From positions 310,001 to 374,000 of the forward strand of contig JAXMCK010000007.1 of assembly GCA_046349395.1 (NCBI GenBank): a DNA stretch of 64,000 nucleotides. Reading direction: 5' to 3'. This stretch comes from JAXMCK01 sp046349395 (GTDB lineage: Bacteria > Pseudomonadota > Alphaproteobacteria > Geminicoccales > Geminicoccaceae). This document shows positions 20,043 to 29,418 of the stretch, in pieces. A model generated the notes under the pieces. The model had not been told where the DNA came from. It was given only the letters and a program-made list of their open reading frames with translations, and made no database searches. Position 1 is the first letter of the stretch. Every line of letters begins with the position of its first letter. The translations under genes were made by a program, and so were the position numbers.

Positions 20043-20187
20043 TCCCCTACATTTCCCGCTACCTCGTCCTCGCGAACCTCCGCGACAAAACCGACCCCCC
20101 GACATACGCACCGAGTGTCCGACACTATGGTGGCGATCCTCTTCTAGAGTCGATGAGCGTGCTTCCGCTCGTCTAGTTGGAGATCGC

Positions 20188-21924
20188 ATGCACGGCGACG
20201 AGTCGGGCCTCGCCGTCATCGGGCAGGTCGTGACGTTTCTGGCGGCCACCAGTCTCCTGGTGCCGGCCTTCCGCCGCATCGGCCTCAGTGCGGTCATGGC
20301 TTTCCTCGTCGTCGGCGTCATGATCGGCCCGGCGGGCCTCGGCCGCTTCGCCGAGGACGCCCCCTGGATCGCCAGCTTCACCTTCCAGGATCTCGGCCCC
20401 GCCCAGAAGCTGGCGGAGCTTGGCGTCGTCTTCCTCCTCTTCGTCATCGGTCTCGAAGTCTCGCTCGACCGGCTTTGGGCGATGCGCCGCCTCGTGTTCG
20501 GCTTCGGTACCAGCCAGCTCGTCCTCACGGCCGTCGTCATCACGGCCATTGCCTACGCTTTCGGCAACCCGTTCAACGTCTCGGCCGTCACCGGCCTCGC
20601 CTTCGCCCTCTCCTCGACGGCCATCGTCCTCCAGCTTCTGCGCGAGCGACGCAGCATCGCCGGGCCGGTCGGCCGGGCCGCCTTCTCGGTCCTGCTCTGG
20701 CAGGACCTCGCCGTCGTCCCGATCCTGTTCCTCGTGGGCGGGCTCAGTGCGCGTGCCTCAGTGGATGAGCCCGCCGACCTGACCACCGTCCTCTGGTCGC
20801 TGCTCGCCGCCGTCCTGGCGATCGCTGCCATCGTCGTGGTCGGCCGCTACCTGCTGCGCCCGCTGTTCCGCTGGACGGCCTCGGTCGACAGCCGCGAGGT
20901 CTTCGTCGCCACCGTACTCCTCGTCATCATCGGGGCCGCGGTCGCCGCCGAGGCTGCCGGCCTGTCCATGGCGCTGGGTGCGTTCCTGGCCGGACTGCTG
21001 CTCGCCGAGACCGAGTTCCGCCACGAGGTCGAGACCGACGTCGAGCCCTTCAAGGGGCTGCTGCTGGGCCTGTTCTTCGTCGTCGTCGGCATGCAGATCG
21101 ACCTGGCCCTCGTGCTGGCCGAGCCCTTCCGGCTCTTCATCGGCATCGTCGGCCTCTTCATCGTGAAAGGGGCGATCCTACTTCCCCTCGCACACTGGTT
21201 CGGGATGCCCTGGCCGCGGGCGATCGAGCTGTCCCTGCTCCTGGGCCAAGCCGGTGAGTTCGCCTTCGTCGTCGTCGCCGTGGCGACCGAGGGTGCGATC
21301 TACTCGCGCGCCACCTCGGGCTATATGATGTTCGTCATCGCGGCCTCGATCTTCCTCACGCCCCTCGTGGCCCGCCTCGGCGAGGAGATCGCGGCCCGCT
21401 TCGAGAAGACCGGCGGCGACCGGCCGGATGGCCTGAACGAGGCCAGCGGGCACGTCATCGTCGCCGGCTACGGCCGCGTCGGCCAGCTGATCGGCGGCAT
21501 CTTGCAGGACGAGGAAATCCCCCACGCGGCCCTCGACAACGATGCCGATCTCGTCGTGGCGCTGCGCAAGAAGGGCTGGCCCGTCCATTTCGGCAACGCG
21601 GTGCGCAAGGACGTGCTGGCCGCCATGGGTACCGCGCGTGCGGCGGCGATCGTCGTCACGATGAACGACCCCGAACTCGTGGAGCGCGTGGTCATGGTGG
21701 CACGGTCCTCGTGGCCGCACGTCAAGGTCTATGCCCGTGCCCGCGACATCGCCCAGTCGCGCCGCTTGCGCATCGCCGGTGCGGCCTTCGCCGGCCCGGA
21801 GACCATCGAGGCGACCCTGCAACTGGGTGAGGCGCTGCTGGCCGGCCTCGGCATGCCCGACGAAGCGGTTACGCGTGTCATCCATCAATGGCGCGAGGTC
21901 GAGCGCGCCGAGACGCTGGTCTAG
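20188..21924 (+). CDS. Kef-type monovalent cation:proton antiporter (CPA2) with TrkA-N domain
   Basis: This 578-residue inner-membrane transporter exchanges K+ or Na+ for protons. The N-terminal 390 residues contain about a dozen membrane spans with CPA2 signatures such as LGVVFLLFVIGLEVS and GLAFALSSTAIVLQLL. A Rossmann RCK/TrkA-N domain begins near residue 421 with VIVAGYGRVGQLI, the nucleotide-binding GxGxxG that gates KefB/KefC. No ancillary KefF/KefG-like reductase gene is adjacent. GGAGA precedes the ATG. KefB, KefC and YbaL-type members are not separable here. Confidence 0.9.
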   Translation: MHGDESGLAVIGQVVTFLAATSLLVPAFRRIGLSAVMAFLVVGVMIGPAGLGRFAEDAPWIASFTFQDLGPAQKLAELGVVFLLFVIGLEVSLDRLWAMRRLVFGFGTSQLVLTAVVITAIAYAFGNPFNVSAVTGLAFALSSTAIVLQLLRERRSIAGPVGRAAFSVLLWQDLAVVPILFLVGGLSARASVDEPADLTTVLWSLLAAVLAIAAIVVVGRYLLRPLFRWTASVDSREVFVATVLLVIIGAAVAAEAAGLSMALGAFLAGLLLAETEFRHEVETDVEPFKGLLLGLFFVVVGMQIDLALVLAEPFRLFIGIVGLFIVKGAILLPLAHWFGMPWPRAIELSLLLGQAGEFAFVVVAVATEGAIYSRATSGYMMFVIAASIFLTPLVARLGEEIAARFEKTGGDRPDGLNEASGHVIVAGYGRVGQLIGGILQDEEIPHAALDNDADLVVALRKKGWPVHFGNAVRKDVLAAMGTARAAAIVVTMNDPELVERVVMVARSSWPHVKVYARARDIAQSRRLRIAGAAFAGPETIEATLQLGEALLAGLGMPDEAVTRVIHQWREVERAETLV

Positions 21925-22084
21925 GGTCGGCCGTTTCCCATCCCATTTGCCCCGTCCCGCGGGCATCGCTATCGTGAACGACGCCGTTCCACCCCAGGAC
22001 GGCGAAGTCCCTGCACGGATGTCGTCCTCGCGGCGGGCGCAAGCCAGGTGCCCGCCCTCGCCTTTCGCCCTCTTTGGAGCCAGC

Positions 22085-23071
22085 ATGACCCGTCTCGACC
22101 AGAAGCTCGCCCGCATCCGCGCCGGCCACTACAAGCGGGCGGACTTCATCATCGCCGACGCCAAGGACGGCGACATGGGGCCGAGCCTGACCTCGACGGG
22201 CCCGCATCGCGCTGCCGACGGCACCTGGACCCGCTACCGCACGCGGCCCGAGTTCCTGGACCAGATCCGTAGCATCGTCGCCCAGGACATCGTCGACATC
22301 ATGCTGGTGTCCGCCTCGAACCTGGAGGTCCTGGCGGACGACGGCGTGTTCAAGGGCAGTGCGGTGAAGCCCGCCATCCGCGCCAACGACACGACTGACG
22401 TCTGGGTCGTCCGCGGCGGCCGCTACAATCAGAAGCCGTCGCGCCCCTTCCGCAGCGCCTCGCTGCCACTGACCAAGACCCGCACCGATCTCGGCCTCTA
22501 CTCGATCACCTTCAACAACGACCTCGACGCCGACTATGCCTCGCTCGAAGCCTTCGGCGATTTCCGGGCCGATGCCGCGGCGGCGCACTTTCATTACTTC
22601 CTGGAAGTCTTCAATCCCAACGTGGACTGCGGTCTGGAGCCCGCCGCGGTGCCGGCCTTCGTCAACGACTGCATCCTCCGCTGCCTCGCCGGGCTCACCA
22701 AGGCCGAGCGGCCGGAGTTCCTGAAGATCGCCTACAATGGCCCGAAGGCCCTGGAGGAGTTGGCCTCCTTCGACCCCAGCCTTGTGGTCGGCGTCCTGGG
22801 CGGCGGTGCCGGCACCACCCGAGACTGCTTCGAGCTGCTCTCCCAGGCCGAGCGCTACGGCGCCCGCGTCGCCCTGTTCGGCCGCAAGATCAACTTGGCC
22901 GAGATCCCGCTCGCCATGGTCGCCATGATGCGGCGCGTCGCCGACGGCGACATCCAGCCCGCCGAGGCCGTCCGGGCCTATCACGGCGAGATGCAGAAGG
23001 CGGGCGTGAAGCCGCTGCGGCCCTTGGAGCAGGACGTCGAGATTACCGAGGCCGTCCTGAAGCAGGCCTGA
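22085..23071 (+). CDS. Predicted TIM-barrel aldolase-like protein
   Basis: This 328-residue cytosolic protein shows alternating strand/helix composition with DIVDIMLVSASNLEVL, FLKIAYNGPKALEEL and LVVGVLGGGAGTTRD, consistent with a (beta/alpha)8 barrel. The Gly-rich GVLGGGAGTT resembles a phosphate-binding turn, and the Lys in LKIAYNG could be a Schiff-base residue as in class I aldolases. Both points are inference. It is followed after 2 bases by a PfkB kinase, so the two may act in sequence on a sugar or polyol. The ATG at 22085 is preceded by GGAGCCAGC. Confidence 0.6.
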   Translation: MTRLDQKLARIRAGHYKRADFIIADAKDGDMGPSLTSTGPHRAADGTWTRYRTRPEFLDQIRSIVAQDIVDIMLVSASNLEVLADDGVFKGSAVKPAIRANDTTDVWVVRGGRYNQKPSRPFRSASLPLTKTRTDLGLYSITFNNDLDADYASLEAFGDFRADAAAAHFHYFLEVFNPNVDCGLEPAAVPAFVNDCILRCLAGLTKAERPEFLKIAYNGPKALEELASFDPSLVVGVLGGGAGTTRDCFELLSQAERYGARVALFGRKINLAEIPLAMVAMMRRVADGDIQPAEAVRAYHGEMQKAGVKPLRPLEQDVEITEAVLKQA

Positions 23072-23073
23072 CG

Positions 23074-24111
23074 ATGGGCGAGCGGCGGGGTTTCGTCACC
23101 GGCGGCACCTGGTGTGTCGACCGCAACAAGCTTGTCGATTTCTGGCCGGGCGAGGACGGCCTCGCCGAGATCCTGGCGACCGAGCGACGGGGCGGCGGCT
23201 CGGGCTGCAACCTCGCCTGCGACATCCGCCGGCTCGACCCCGCCATGCCGGTCGAGACCATCGGCCTCGTCGGCGACGATGACGACGGCCACCTGCTGCT
23301 GCAGCAGGCCGACGACCACGGCATCGACCGCCGCCAGCTCCGCGCCGTGCCGGGCGGCGTCACGATGTTCACCGACGCCTACGGCTCCAAGCGCTCGGGC
23401 CGGCGGACCCACATCTACGACCAGGGTGTGAGCGCTGAGCTTACACCCGACCATTTCGACCTCGCCTCGACGACGAGCCGAATCTTCCACCTCGGCCTGC
23501 CGGGCGTGCATCGCCTGATGGACGCACCCTGGCAGGGCGACGCCAGTGGCTGGCTTGCCGTCCTGCGCAAGGCGCGTGCGGCGGGCCTGATCACCAACCT
23601 CGAGTTGGCGAGCATACCGCCCGAGCGCATCCACGCGCTGACCGTGCCCTGCCTGCCCGAGCTCGACTATCTCATCGTGAACGACACCGAGATCGGCGCC
23701 ATCGCCGGCCGGACGACCGTTGTCGAGGACGAGAGCGACATCGAGGCCTGCATCGAGGCGGCCCGGACGGTCCTCTCAATGGGCGTCCGCCGCCTCGTCG
23801 CCGTCCACTTCCCGCGCGCCGGATTCGCGCTCACGGCCGAAGGCGAGCTGACCTTCAAGCCCTCGGTGTCGGTGCCGAAGGAGGTCGTCGTGGCCGCCAA
23901 CGGTGCGGGCGACGCGTTCGCTGCCGGGCTCCTCTATGGGCTCCACGAGAGCTGGTCGCTGGATCGTTCCCTGACCCTGGCCCACGCCTCGGCAGCCGCA
24001 TCGCTGCGCAGCATGTCGACCACCGATACCGTCGAGAGCTGGCAGACCTGCCTCGCCCTGGCCGACGGATGGGGCTGGCGGACCGCGCCGTCGCTCCCCG
24101 AAACGACGTAG
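23074..24111 (+). CDS. PfkB-family carbohydrate kinase
   Basis: This 345-residue ribokinase-like enzyme phosphorylates a sugar or related alcohol using ATP. The PfkB signature NGAGDAFAAG near residue 279 contains the catalytic Asp. The N-terminal FVTGGTWCVDRNKLVDFWPG and the GGGSGCNLACDIRRL block form the substrate pocket. The substrate is not determinable. It starts 2 bases after the aldolase-like gene and is probably co-transcribed. Confidence 0.87.
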   Translation: MGERRGFVTGGTWCVDRNKLVDFWPGEDGLAEILATERRGGGSGCNLACDIRRLDPAMPVETIGLVGDDDDGHLLLQQADDHGIDRRQLRAVPGGVTMFTDAYGSKRSGRRTHIYDQGVSAELTPDHFDLASTTSRIFHLGLPGVHRLMDAPWQGDASGWLAVLRKARAAGLITNLELASIPPERIHALTVPCLPELDYLIVNDTEIGAIAGRTTVVEDESDIEACIEAARTVLSMGVRRLVAVHFPRAGFALTAEGELTFKPSVSVPKEVVVAANGAGDAFAAGLLYGLHESWSLDRSLTLAHASAAASLRSMSTTDTVESWQTCLALADGWGWRTAPSLPETT

Positions 24112-24308
24112 CGACGGCGCAAGTCGGCGCCTGGATCGACCCGCGATCCATGATCCGGGTCGATGGTTCGATCAAGGCGTTGCGCTGGACAAGCCTCGTT
24201 CGCTGATGGGACAACCACGCCGACGCCGGGCCAGCAAACCCTAGCGCCGTCGGCGATCCGCTCGTCGGACCGCAGGCTCGGCGGCGCACCTGTCAGAACC
24301 GAGGCCCG

Positions 24309-27300
24309 ATGCCCGCCAGCAAGCACCGCCGTATCCGTCGCCTGATGGCCGCCAACCGCTCGGAGATCGCCATCCGGGTGTTCCGGGCGGCGACCGAGCT
24401 CGGCATCCAGACCGTCGCCATCTACGCCGAGGAGGACAAGCTCTCCCTCCACCGGTTCAAGCCGGACGAGGCCTATCAGGTCGGCCGCGGCAAGGGGCCG
24501 ATCGAGGCCTATCTCGACATCGACGACGTGATCCGGGTCGCCGTCGAGGCCAAGGTAGACGCCATCCATCCGGGCTACGGCTTTCTCTCCGAGAACCCCG
24601 ATTTCGCGGAAGCCTGCGCCAAGGCCGGCATCCTGTTCATCGGCCCGACGCCGAAGACCATGCGCACGCTGGGCAACAAGGTCGCTGCCCGCGATCTCGC
24701 CGTCTCGGTCGGCGTCCCCGTGATGCCGGCGACCGACCCGCTCCCCGACGACCCGAAGGAGATCAAGCGGCTGGCGGCCGAGGTGGGCTATCCCGTGATG
24801 CTGAAGGCGTCCTGGGGCGGCGGCGGCCGCGGCATGCGCCCCATCGAGCGCGAGGACCAGCTGCTCGACGCCGTCCGGGTCGCCAAGCGCGAGGCCAAGG
24901 CCGCGTTCGGAAAAGACGAGGTCTATCTTGAGAAGCTGGTCCAGCGCGCCCGCCACGTCGAGGTCCAGCTGCTGGGCGACACCCACGGCAACCTCGTGCA
25001 CCTGTTCGAGCGCGACTGCTCGATCCAGCGCCGCCACCAGAAGGTGCTGGAGCGCGCCCCCGCCCCCTATCTCGACGAGGAAGGCCGCGACGCCCTCTGC
25101 CAGGCCGCGCTCAAGATCGGTCGCGCCACGAACTATGTCGGTGCCGGCACGGTCGAATTCCTGATGGATGCCGACACCGGCAAGTTCTACTTCATCGAGG
25201 TCAATCCCCGGATCCAGGTCGAGCACACGGTGACCGAGGTCGTCACCGGCCTCGACATCGTGAAGGCGCAGATCCAGATCGCGCAGGGCGGCCGCATCGG
25301 GTCGCTCACCGAGACCGGCATCCCGCCGCAGCACCAGATGGGCCTCAACGGCCACGCGCTGCAGTGCCGGATCACGACCGAGAACCCCGAGAACAACTTC
25401 ATCCCGGACTATGGCCGGATCACCGCCTATCGCGGCGCCTTCGGCTTCGGCATCCGCGTCGACGGCGGTACGGCCTATTCCGGTGCGGTCGTCACCCGCT
25501 ACTACGACCCGCTGCTCGAGAAGATCACCGCCTGGGCGCCCTCGCCCGAGGAGGGCATCGCCCGCATGGGCCGGGCACTCCGCGAGTACCGAATCCGCGG
25601 CGTCGCCACGAACCTCGCTTTCCTCGACGCCCTCCTGGAGCACCCGAAGTTCCGTGCCGGCGAGTACACGACCCGCTTCATCGACACGACGCCGGAGCTG
25701 TTCCGCTTCGCCAAGCGGCGCGACCGGGCCACGAAGCTCCTGACCTATATCGGCGACGTCACCGTCAACGGCCATCCGGAGGTCAAGGACCGCCCGCGGC
25801 CGCGCGGCGACCTGCGCGCTCCCGAGGTGCCGCAGGTCAAGGCGAACGCTGCCGGCCCCGGCACCAAGCAACTGCTCGACAAGCTGGGTGCGAAAGGCTT
25901 CGCCGACTGGATGCGCCAGCAGAAGCGCGTGCTCGTCACCGACACGACGATGCGCGACGCCCCGCAGTCGCTGCTCGCCACGCGCATGCGGACCTATGAC
26001 ATCGTCGCCTGTGCGGACGCCTATGCCCGGGGCCTGCCGCAGCTCCTCTCGCTGGAATGCTGGGGCGGTGCCACCTTCGACGTCGCCATGCGCTTCCTCA
26101 CCGAGGATCCCTGGGAGCGCCTCGCCGTCATCCGCGAGCGGGTGCCGAACCTCCTCCTCCAGATGCTGCTCCGCGGCGCCAACGGCGTCGGCTACACGAA
26201 CTATCCGGACAATGTCGTCCGCTACTTCGTCCAGCGCGCCGCCGCCTCGGGCATGGACCTGTTCCGCATCTTCGACTGCCTGAACTGGGTCGAGAACATG
26301 CGGGTCTCGATCGACGCCGTGATCGAGTCCGGCAAGCTCGCCGAAGGGGCCATCTGCTACACCGGCGACATCCTCGACCCCGACCGGGCCAAGTACGCGC
26401 TCACCTACTATGTCGACCTCGCCAAGGAGCTGGAGCGCGCCGGCTGCCATATCCTGGGTGTGAAGGACATGGCGGGCCTGCTCAAGCCGTCGGCCGCTTC
26501 GGTCCTGTTCAAAGCGCTGAAACAGGAAGTCGGCCTGCCGATCCACTTCCACACCCACGATACCTCCGGCGTCTCCGCCGCCAGCGTGCTGGCCGCCGTC
26601 GAGGCCGGTGCGGATGCCGTCGACGCCGCCATGGACTCGATGTCCGGCCTGACCTCGCAGCCCAATCTCGGCTCGATCGTCGAAGCGCTCCGCCACACCG
26701 AGCGCGACACCGGCCTCGACCCCGAGGTGATCCGCGACCTCAGCCTCTACTGGGAGGCCGTTCGCGCCCAGTACGCCGCCTTCGAGAGCGATCTGCGCTC
26801 CGGTGCCTCCGAGGTCTACCTCCACGAGATGCCGGGCGGCCAGTTCACCAACCTGAAGGAGCAGGCGCGTGCCCTCGGGCTCGCCAGCCGCTGGCACGAC
26901 GTCGCCAAGGCCTACCGTGCCGCCAACGACCTGTTCGGCGACATCGTCAAAGTCACACCCTCCTCCAAGGTCGTGGGCGATATGGCGCTCATGATGGTGG
27001 CCCAGGGCCTCACCGCCGCCGACGTGCTCGACCCGGCGCGCGAGATCGCCTTCCCGGCGTCGGTGGTCGAGATGATGCGCGGCGATCTCGGCCAGCCTCC
27101 GGGCGGTTGGCCGGAAGCCCTGCAGAAGAAGGTTCTCAAGGGGACCCCGCCGATCACCGTCCGCCCGGGCTCCCTGCTGCCCGACGCCGACCTGGAGCAG
27201 GTCGCGGTCGACGCCACCAAGCGCTGCGGCCGCGAGATCGACGAGAACGAGCTGGCCTCCTACCTCATGTACCCGAAGGTCTTCTCGGACTTCGCGGGTG

Positions 27301-27773
27301 CGAGCCGGAAATACGGCCCCGTCTCGGTGCTCCCCACACCGGTCTTCTTCTACGGCATGACCGCCGGGGACGAGATCTCGATCGAGCTGGAGCACGGCAA
27401 GAGCATGGTGCTCCGCCTGCAGGCCGTGGGCGAGACCGACGAGGAGGGCCAGGTCCGCGTCTTCTTCGAGCTGAACGGTCAGCCCCGCATCGCCTGGGTC
27501 CCGAACCGTGCCGCCGTCGCCAAGCTCCCCACCCGCCGCAAGGCCGAAGACGGCAACGACACCCACGTCGCCGCCCCCATGCCGGGCTCCGTCGCCGCCA
27601 TCTCCGTCCGCGTCGGCCAGCCCGTGAAGGCCGGCGACGTCCTCCTCACAATCGAGGCGATGAAGATGGAAACCGCCCTCCACAGCCCCCGCGACGGCAT
27701 CGTGAAAGAGATCCTGGTCCACCCCGCCAGCCCGATCGACGCCAAGGATCTGCTCGTGGTGTTGGAAGGCTGA
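24309..27773 (+). CDS. pyc: Pyruvate carboxylase
   Basis: This biotin enzyme carboxylates pyruvate to oxaloacetate, the main anaplerotic step. All domains sit in one 1154-residue chain: biotin carboxylase/ATP-grasp (about 12-470, with IHPGYGFLSENPDFA and FIEVNPRIQVEHTVTE), carboxyltransferase (about 535-815, with GVKDMAGLLKP holding the carbamylated Lys and the metal ligands in HFHTHDTSG), the C-terminal PYC region and the biotinyl domain with EAMKMET (biotinylated K1119). The CT motif usually written DTT[FM]RD[AG]HQS reads DTTMRDAPQS here, so the conserved His is Pro. The gene stands alone. Confidence 0.96.
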   Translation: MPASKHRRIRRLMAANRSEIAIRVFRAATELGIQTVAIYAEEDKLSLHRFKPDEAYQVGRGKGPIEAYLDIDDVIRVAVEAKVDAIHPGYGFLSENPDFAEACAKAGILFIGPTPKTMRTLGNKVAARDLAVSVGVPVMPATDPLPDDPKEIKRLAAEVGYPVMLKASWGGGGRGMRPIEREDQLLDAVRVAKREAKAAFGKDEVYLEKLVQRARHVEVQLLGDTHGNLVHLFERDCSIQRRHQKVLERAPAPYLDEEGRDALCQAALKIGRATNYVGAGTVEFLMDADTGKFYFIEVNPRIQVEHTVTEVVTGLDIVKAQIQIAQGGRIGSLTETGIPPQHQMGLNGHALQCRITTENPENNFIPDYGRITAYRGAFGFGIRVDGGTAYSGAVVTRYYDPLLEKITAWAPSPEEGIARMGRALREYRIRGVATNLAFLDALLEHPKFRAGEYTTRFIDTTPELFRFAKRRDRATKLLTYIGDVTVNGHPEVKDRPRPRGDLRAPEVPQVKANAAGPGTKQLLDKLGAKGFADWMRQQKRVLVTDTTMRDAPQSLLATRMRTYDIVACADAYARGLPQLLSLECWGGATFDVAMRFLTEDPWERLAVIRERVPNLLLQMLLRGANGVGYTNYPDNVVRYFVQRAAASGMDLFRIFDCLNWVENMRVSIDAVIESGKLAEGAICYTGDILDPDRAKYALTYYVDLAKELERAGCHILGVKDMAGLLKPSAASVLFKALKQEVGLPIHFHTHDTSGVSAASVLAAVEAGADAVDAAMDSMSGLTSQPNLGSIVEALRHTERDTGLDPEVIRDLSLYWEAVRAQYAAFESDLRSGASEVYLHEMPGGQFTNLKEQARALGLASRWHDVAKAYRAANDLFGDIVKVTPSSKVVGDMALMMVAQGLTAADVLDPAREIAFPASVVEMMRGDLGQPPGGWPEALQKKVLKGTPPITVRPGSLLPDADLEQVAVDATKRCGREIDENELASYLMYPKVFSDFAGASRKYGPVSVLPTPVFFYGMTAGDEISIELEHGKSMVLRLQAVGETDEEGQVRVFFELNGQPRIAWVPNRAAVAKLPTRRKAEDGNDTHVAAPMPGSVAAISVRVGQPVKAGDVLLTIEAMKMETALHSPRDGIVKEILVHPASPIDAKDLLVVLEG

Positions 27774-27843
27774 CCGCCGCGGCGACGACGCGTCCCGGCT
27801 TTGGGGGATTGATGGCCGGGCGGGTGGTCACCTAGCCTGGGGC

Positions 27844-28617
27844 GTGTTTCCGCTGCTGACCTTGCTGCGCTCGATCGCGGCGGCCGTGATGGCCGTCGCG
27901 GCGCTGGGCGTGGGCCTGATGGCGCACGAGCAGTATCCGATCGCGGCCACGATCTCCTATGTGCTGGCCGGTGGTCTGGCGGCGGTGGCGGCAGTGGACG
28001 TCAGGAGTGCCTTGAAAGCCAAGCGGACCGGGAAGCGCCAGCGCGGGTTGCTGCCGTCCGGCATGGGCTGGCTCAAGGTGGCGGCCGGCGTGATCGTCAC
28101 CCTCATCGCGTTCCGCTTCCTTGGCCCCAGGGTCGCCGTGGGTGCGGGACTCGCGACCCTGGCGCTGACCGCCGTCGACATCGTCCGCGCCCGCTTCGAG
28201 CCGGTCCCGGAGCCACTGCCCGAGGCACCCCTGGCGCGCGAGATCGCCATGGCGGGCGACCGCATGAAGGTGCTGGCGGACCAGATGGTCGACCACCCCA
28301 TCCGCGAGATCTGCATCGCCTGCGGCACGCGTGCGCGCTCCATCGCCGGCCTGATCGAGGCCGGAACCGTGCCCACCCCGGTCGAGGCGGTCCGCCTGCG
28401 CGAGTGGCTACGGCTGGGCCGCGAGGCGGCCGAGGCCTATATCCGCATCCGGCGCGTACCGAAGGCCACCAACCCGCAGCTCGCCAGCACCCTGCAGCGC
28501 GGGCTCGTGGAGCTCGAAGCCGCCCTCGACCGGCAGGCCGAGGCCTGGGCACAGGGCCACCGACTGGAGGTCGAGGTACGCATGGCCACCCTCGAACTTG
28601 CCGTGAAGCAGATCTAG
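27844..28617 (+). CDS. Membrane protein of unknown function
   Basis: This 257-residue protein starts at GTG and shows three or four hydrophobic segments in residues 1-115 (for example VLAGGLAAVAAVDV and VAAGVIVTLIAFRFLG). A soluble mostly helical domain follows with the block MVDHPIREICIACGTRARSIAGLI. I do not recognise the family. It ends 8 bases before the SDR gene and may be co-transcribed with it, but nothing links its function to that cluster. The start codon is uncertain. Confidence 0.6.
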   Translation: MFPLLTLLRSIAAAVMAVAALGVGLMAHEQYPIAATISYVLAGGLAAVAAVDVRSALKAKRTGKRQRGLLPSGMGWLKVAAGVIVTLIAFRFLGPRVAVGAGLATLALTAVDIVRARFEPVPEPLPEAPLAREIAMAGDRMKVLADQMVDHPIREICIACGTRARSIAGLIEAGTVPTPVEAVRLREWLRLGREAAEAYIRIRRVPKATNPQLASTLQRGLVELEAALDRQAEAWAQGHRLEVEVRMATLELAVKQI

Positions 28618-28625
28618 GACGCGGG

Positions 28626-29399
28626 ATGGCCGATCTTTCGCTGTTCGATCTCACCGGCCGTAAGGCCCTGGTGACCGGTGCCAGCCGAGGCCTCGGCCGG
28701 GCCATCGCCGAAGGTCTGGCCGGTGCCGGTGCCGCCGTGGCATTGGCCGCGCGCACCGAGGCCGACCTCGCGGACGCCGTGGCAGCCATCGCGACGAAGG
28801 GCGGCCGTGCGGTGATGATCCCCGCCGACCTGACCGGCCCCGTCGCCTGCGGCGTCTGCATCGACCGTGCGGTAGATGAACTCGGCGGCCTCGACATCCT
28901 GGTCAACGCGGCCGGCATGGAGGAGGTCCGCCCCTCGCTCGAGGTCGACGAGGCGCTCTGGGACCGCATCCTCGGCCTCAACCTCAAATCCGCCTTCTTC
29001 TGCGCGCAGGCGGCCGCCGCCTCCATGGTTGCCAGCGGAACCGGCGGCGCCATCCTCAACGTCTGCTCGCTGACCTCCGAGGTCGGCGTGCCGACGGCCG
29101 TACCCTACGGTGCCTCGAAGTCGGGCCTCCTCGGCGTGACGCGCGCCCTCGCGGCCGAGTGGGCACCGCACGGCATCCGCGTCAACGGCATCGCCCCCGG
29201 CTACTTCCGGACCGCGCTGACCGAGGTCTTCTACCAGGACGAGGCGTGGCAGAAAGCGATGCTGGCCAAGATCCCGCAGCGCCGGTTCGGGAAGCTGGAG
29301 GACGTCGTCGGTGCGAGCGTCTTCCTCTGCTCCGATGCTTCGGCCTACGTCACCGGCCAGTGCCTCGCCATCGACGGCGGCACCTTAGCCGCCCTCTGA
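28626..29399 (+). CDS. SDR-family NAD(P)-dependent oxidoreductase
   Basis: This 257-residue classical short-chain dehydrogenase has the cofactor motif TGASRGLG near residue 19, the NAAG block and the catalytic pair Y161/K165 in YGASK, with Ser in the preceding CSLTS. It oxidises or reduces a secondary alcohol. It lies directly upstream of a polyamine-type ABC importer and, further on, a HisD-like dehydrogenase and a Zn alcohol dehydrogenase. The combination recalls the 2,3-dihydroxypropane-1-sulfonate (DHPS) pathway, where SDR and MDR enzymes interconvert enantiomers. That role is inference. Confidence 0.85.
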   Translation: MADLSLFDLTGRKALVTGASRGLGRAIAEGLAGAGAAVALAARTEADLADAVAAIATKGGRAVMIPADLTGPVACGVCIDRAVDELGGLDILVNAAGMEEVRPSLEVDEALWDRILGLNLKSAFFCAQAAAASMVASGTGGAILNVCSLTSEVGVPTAVPYGASKSGLLGVTRALAAEWAPHGIRVNGIAPGYFRTALTEVFYQDEAWQKAMLAKIPQRRFGKLEDVVGASVFLCSDASAYVTGQCLAIDGGTLAAL

Positions 29400-29418
29400 G
29401 CCGGACCCCGATCGAGCC

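Noticed and set aside
23934..27722. A very long open frame antisense to pyruvate carboxylase
   Set aside because: It mirrors the codon pattern of the real gene in GC-rich DNA, has no recognisable domains and overlaps a complete enzyme gene. Similar antisense frames occur across the window.
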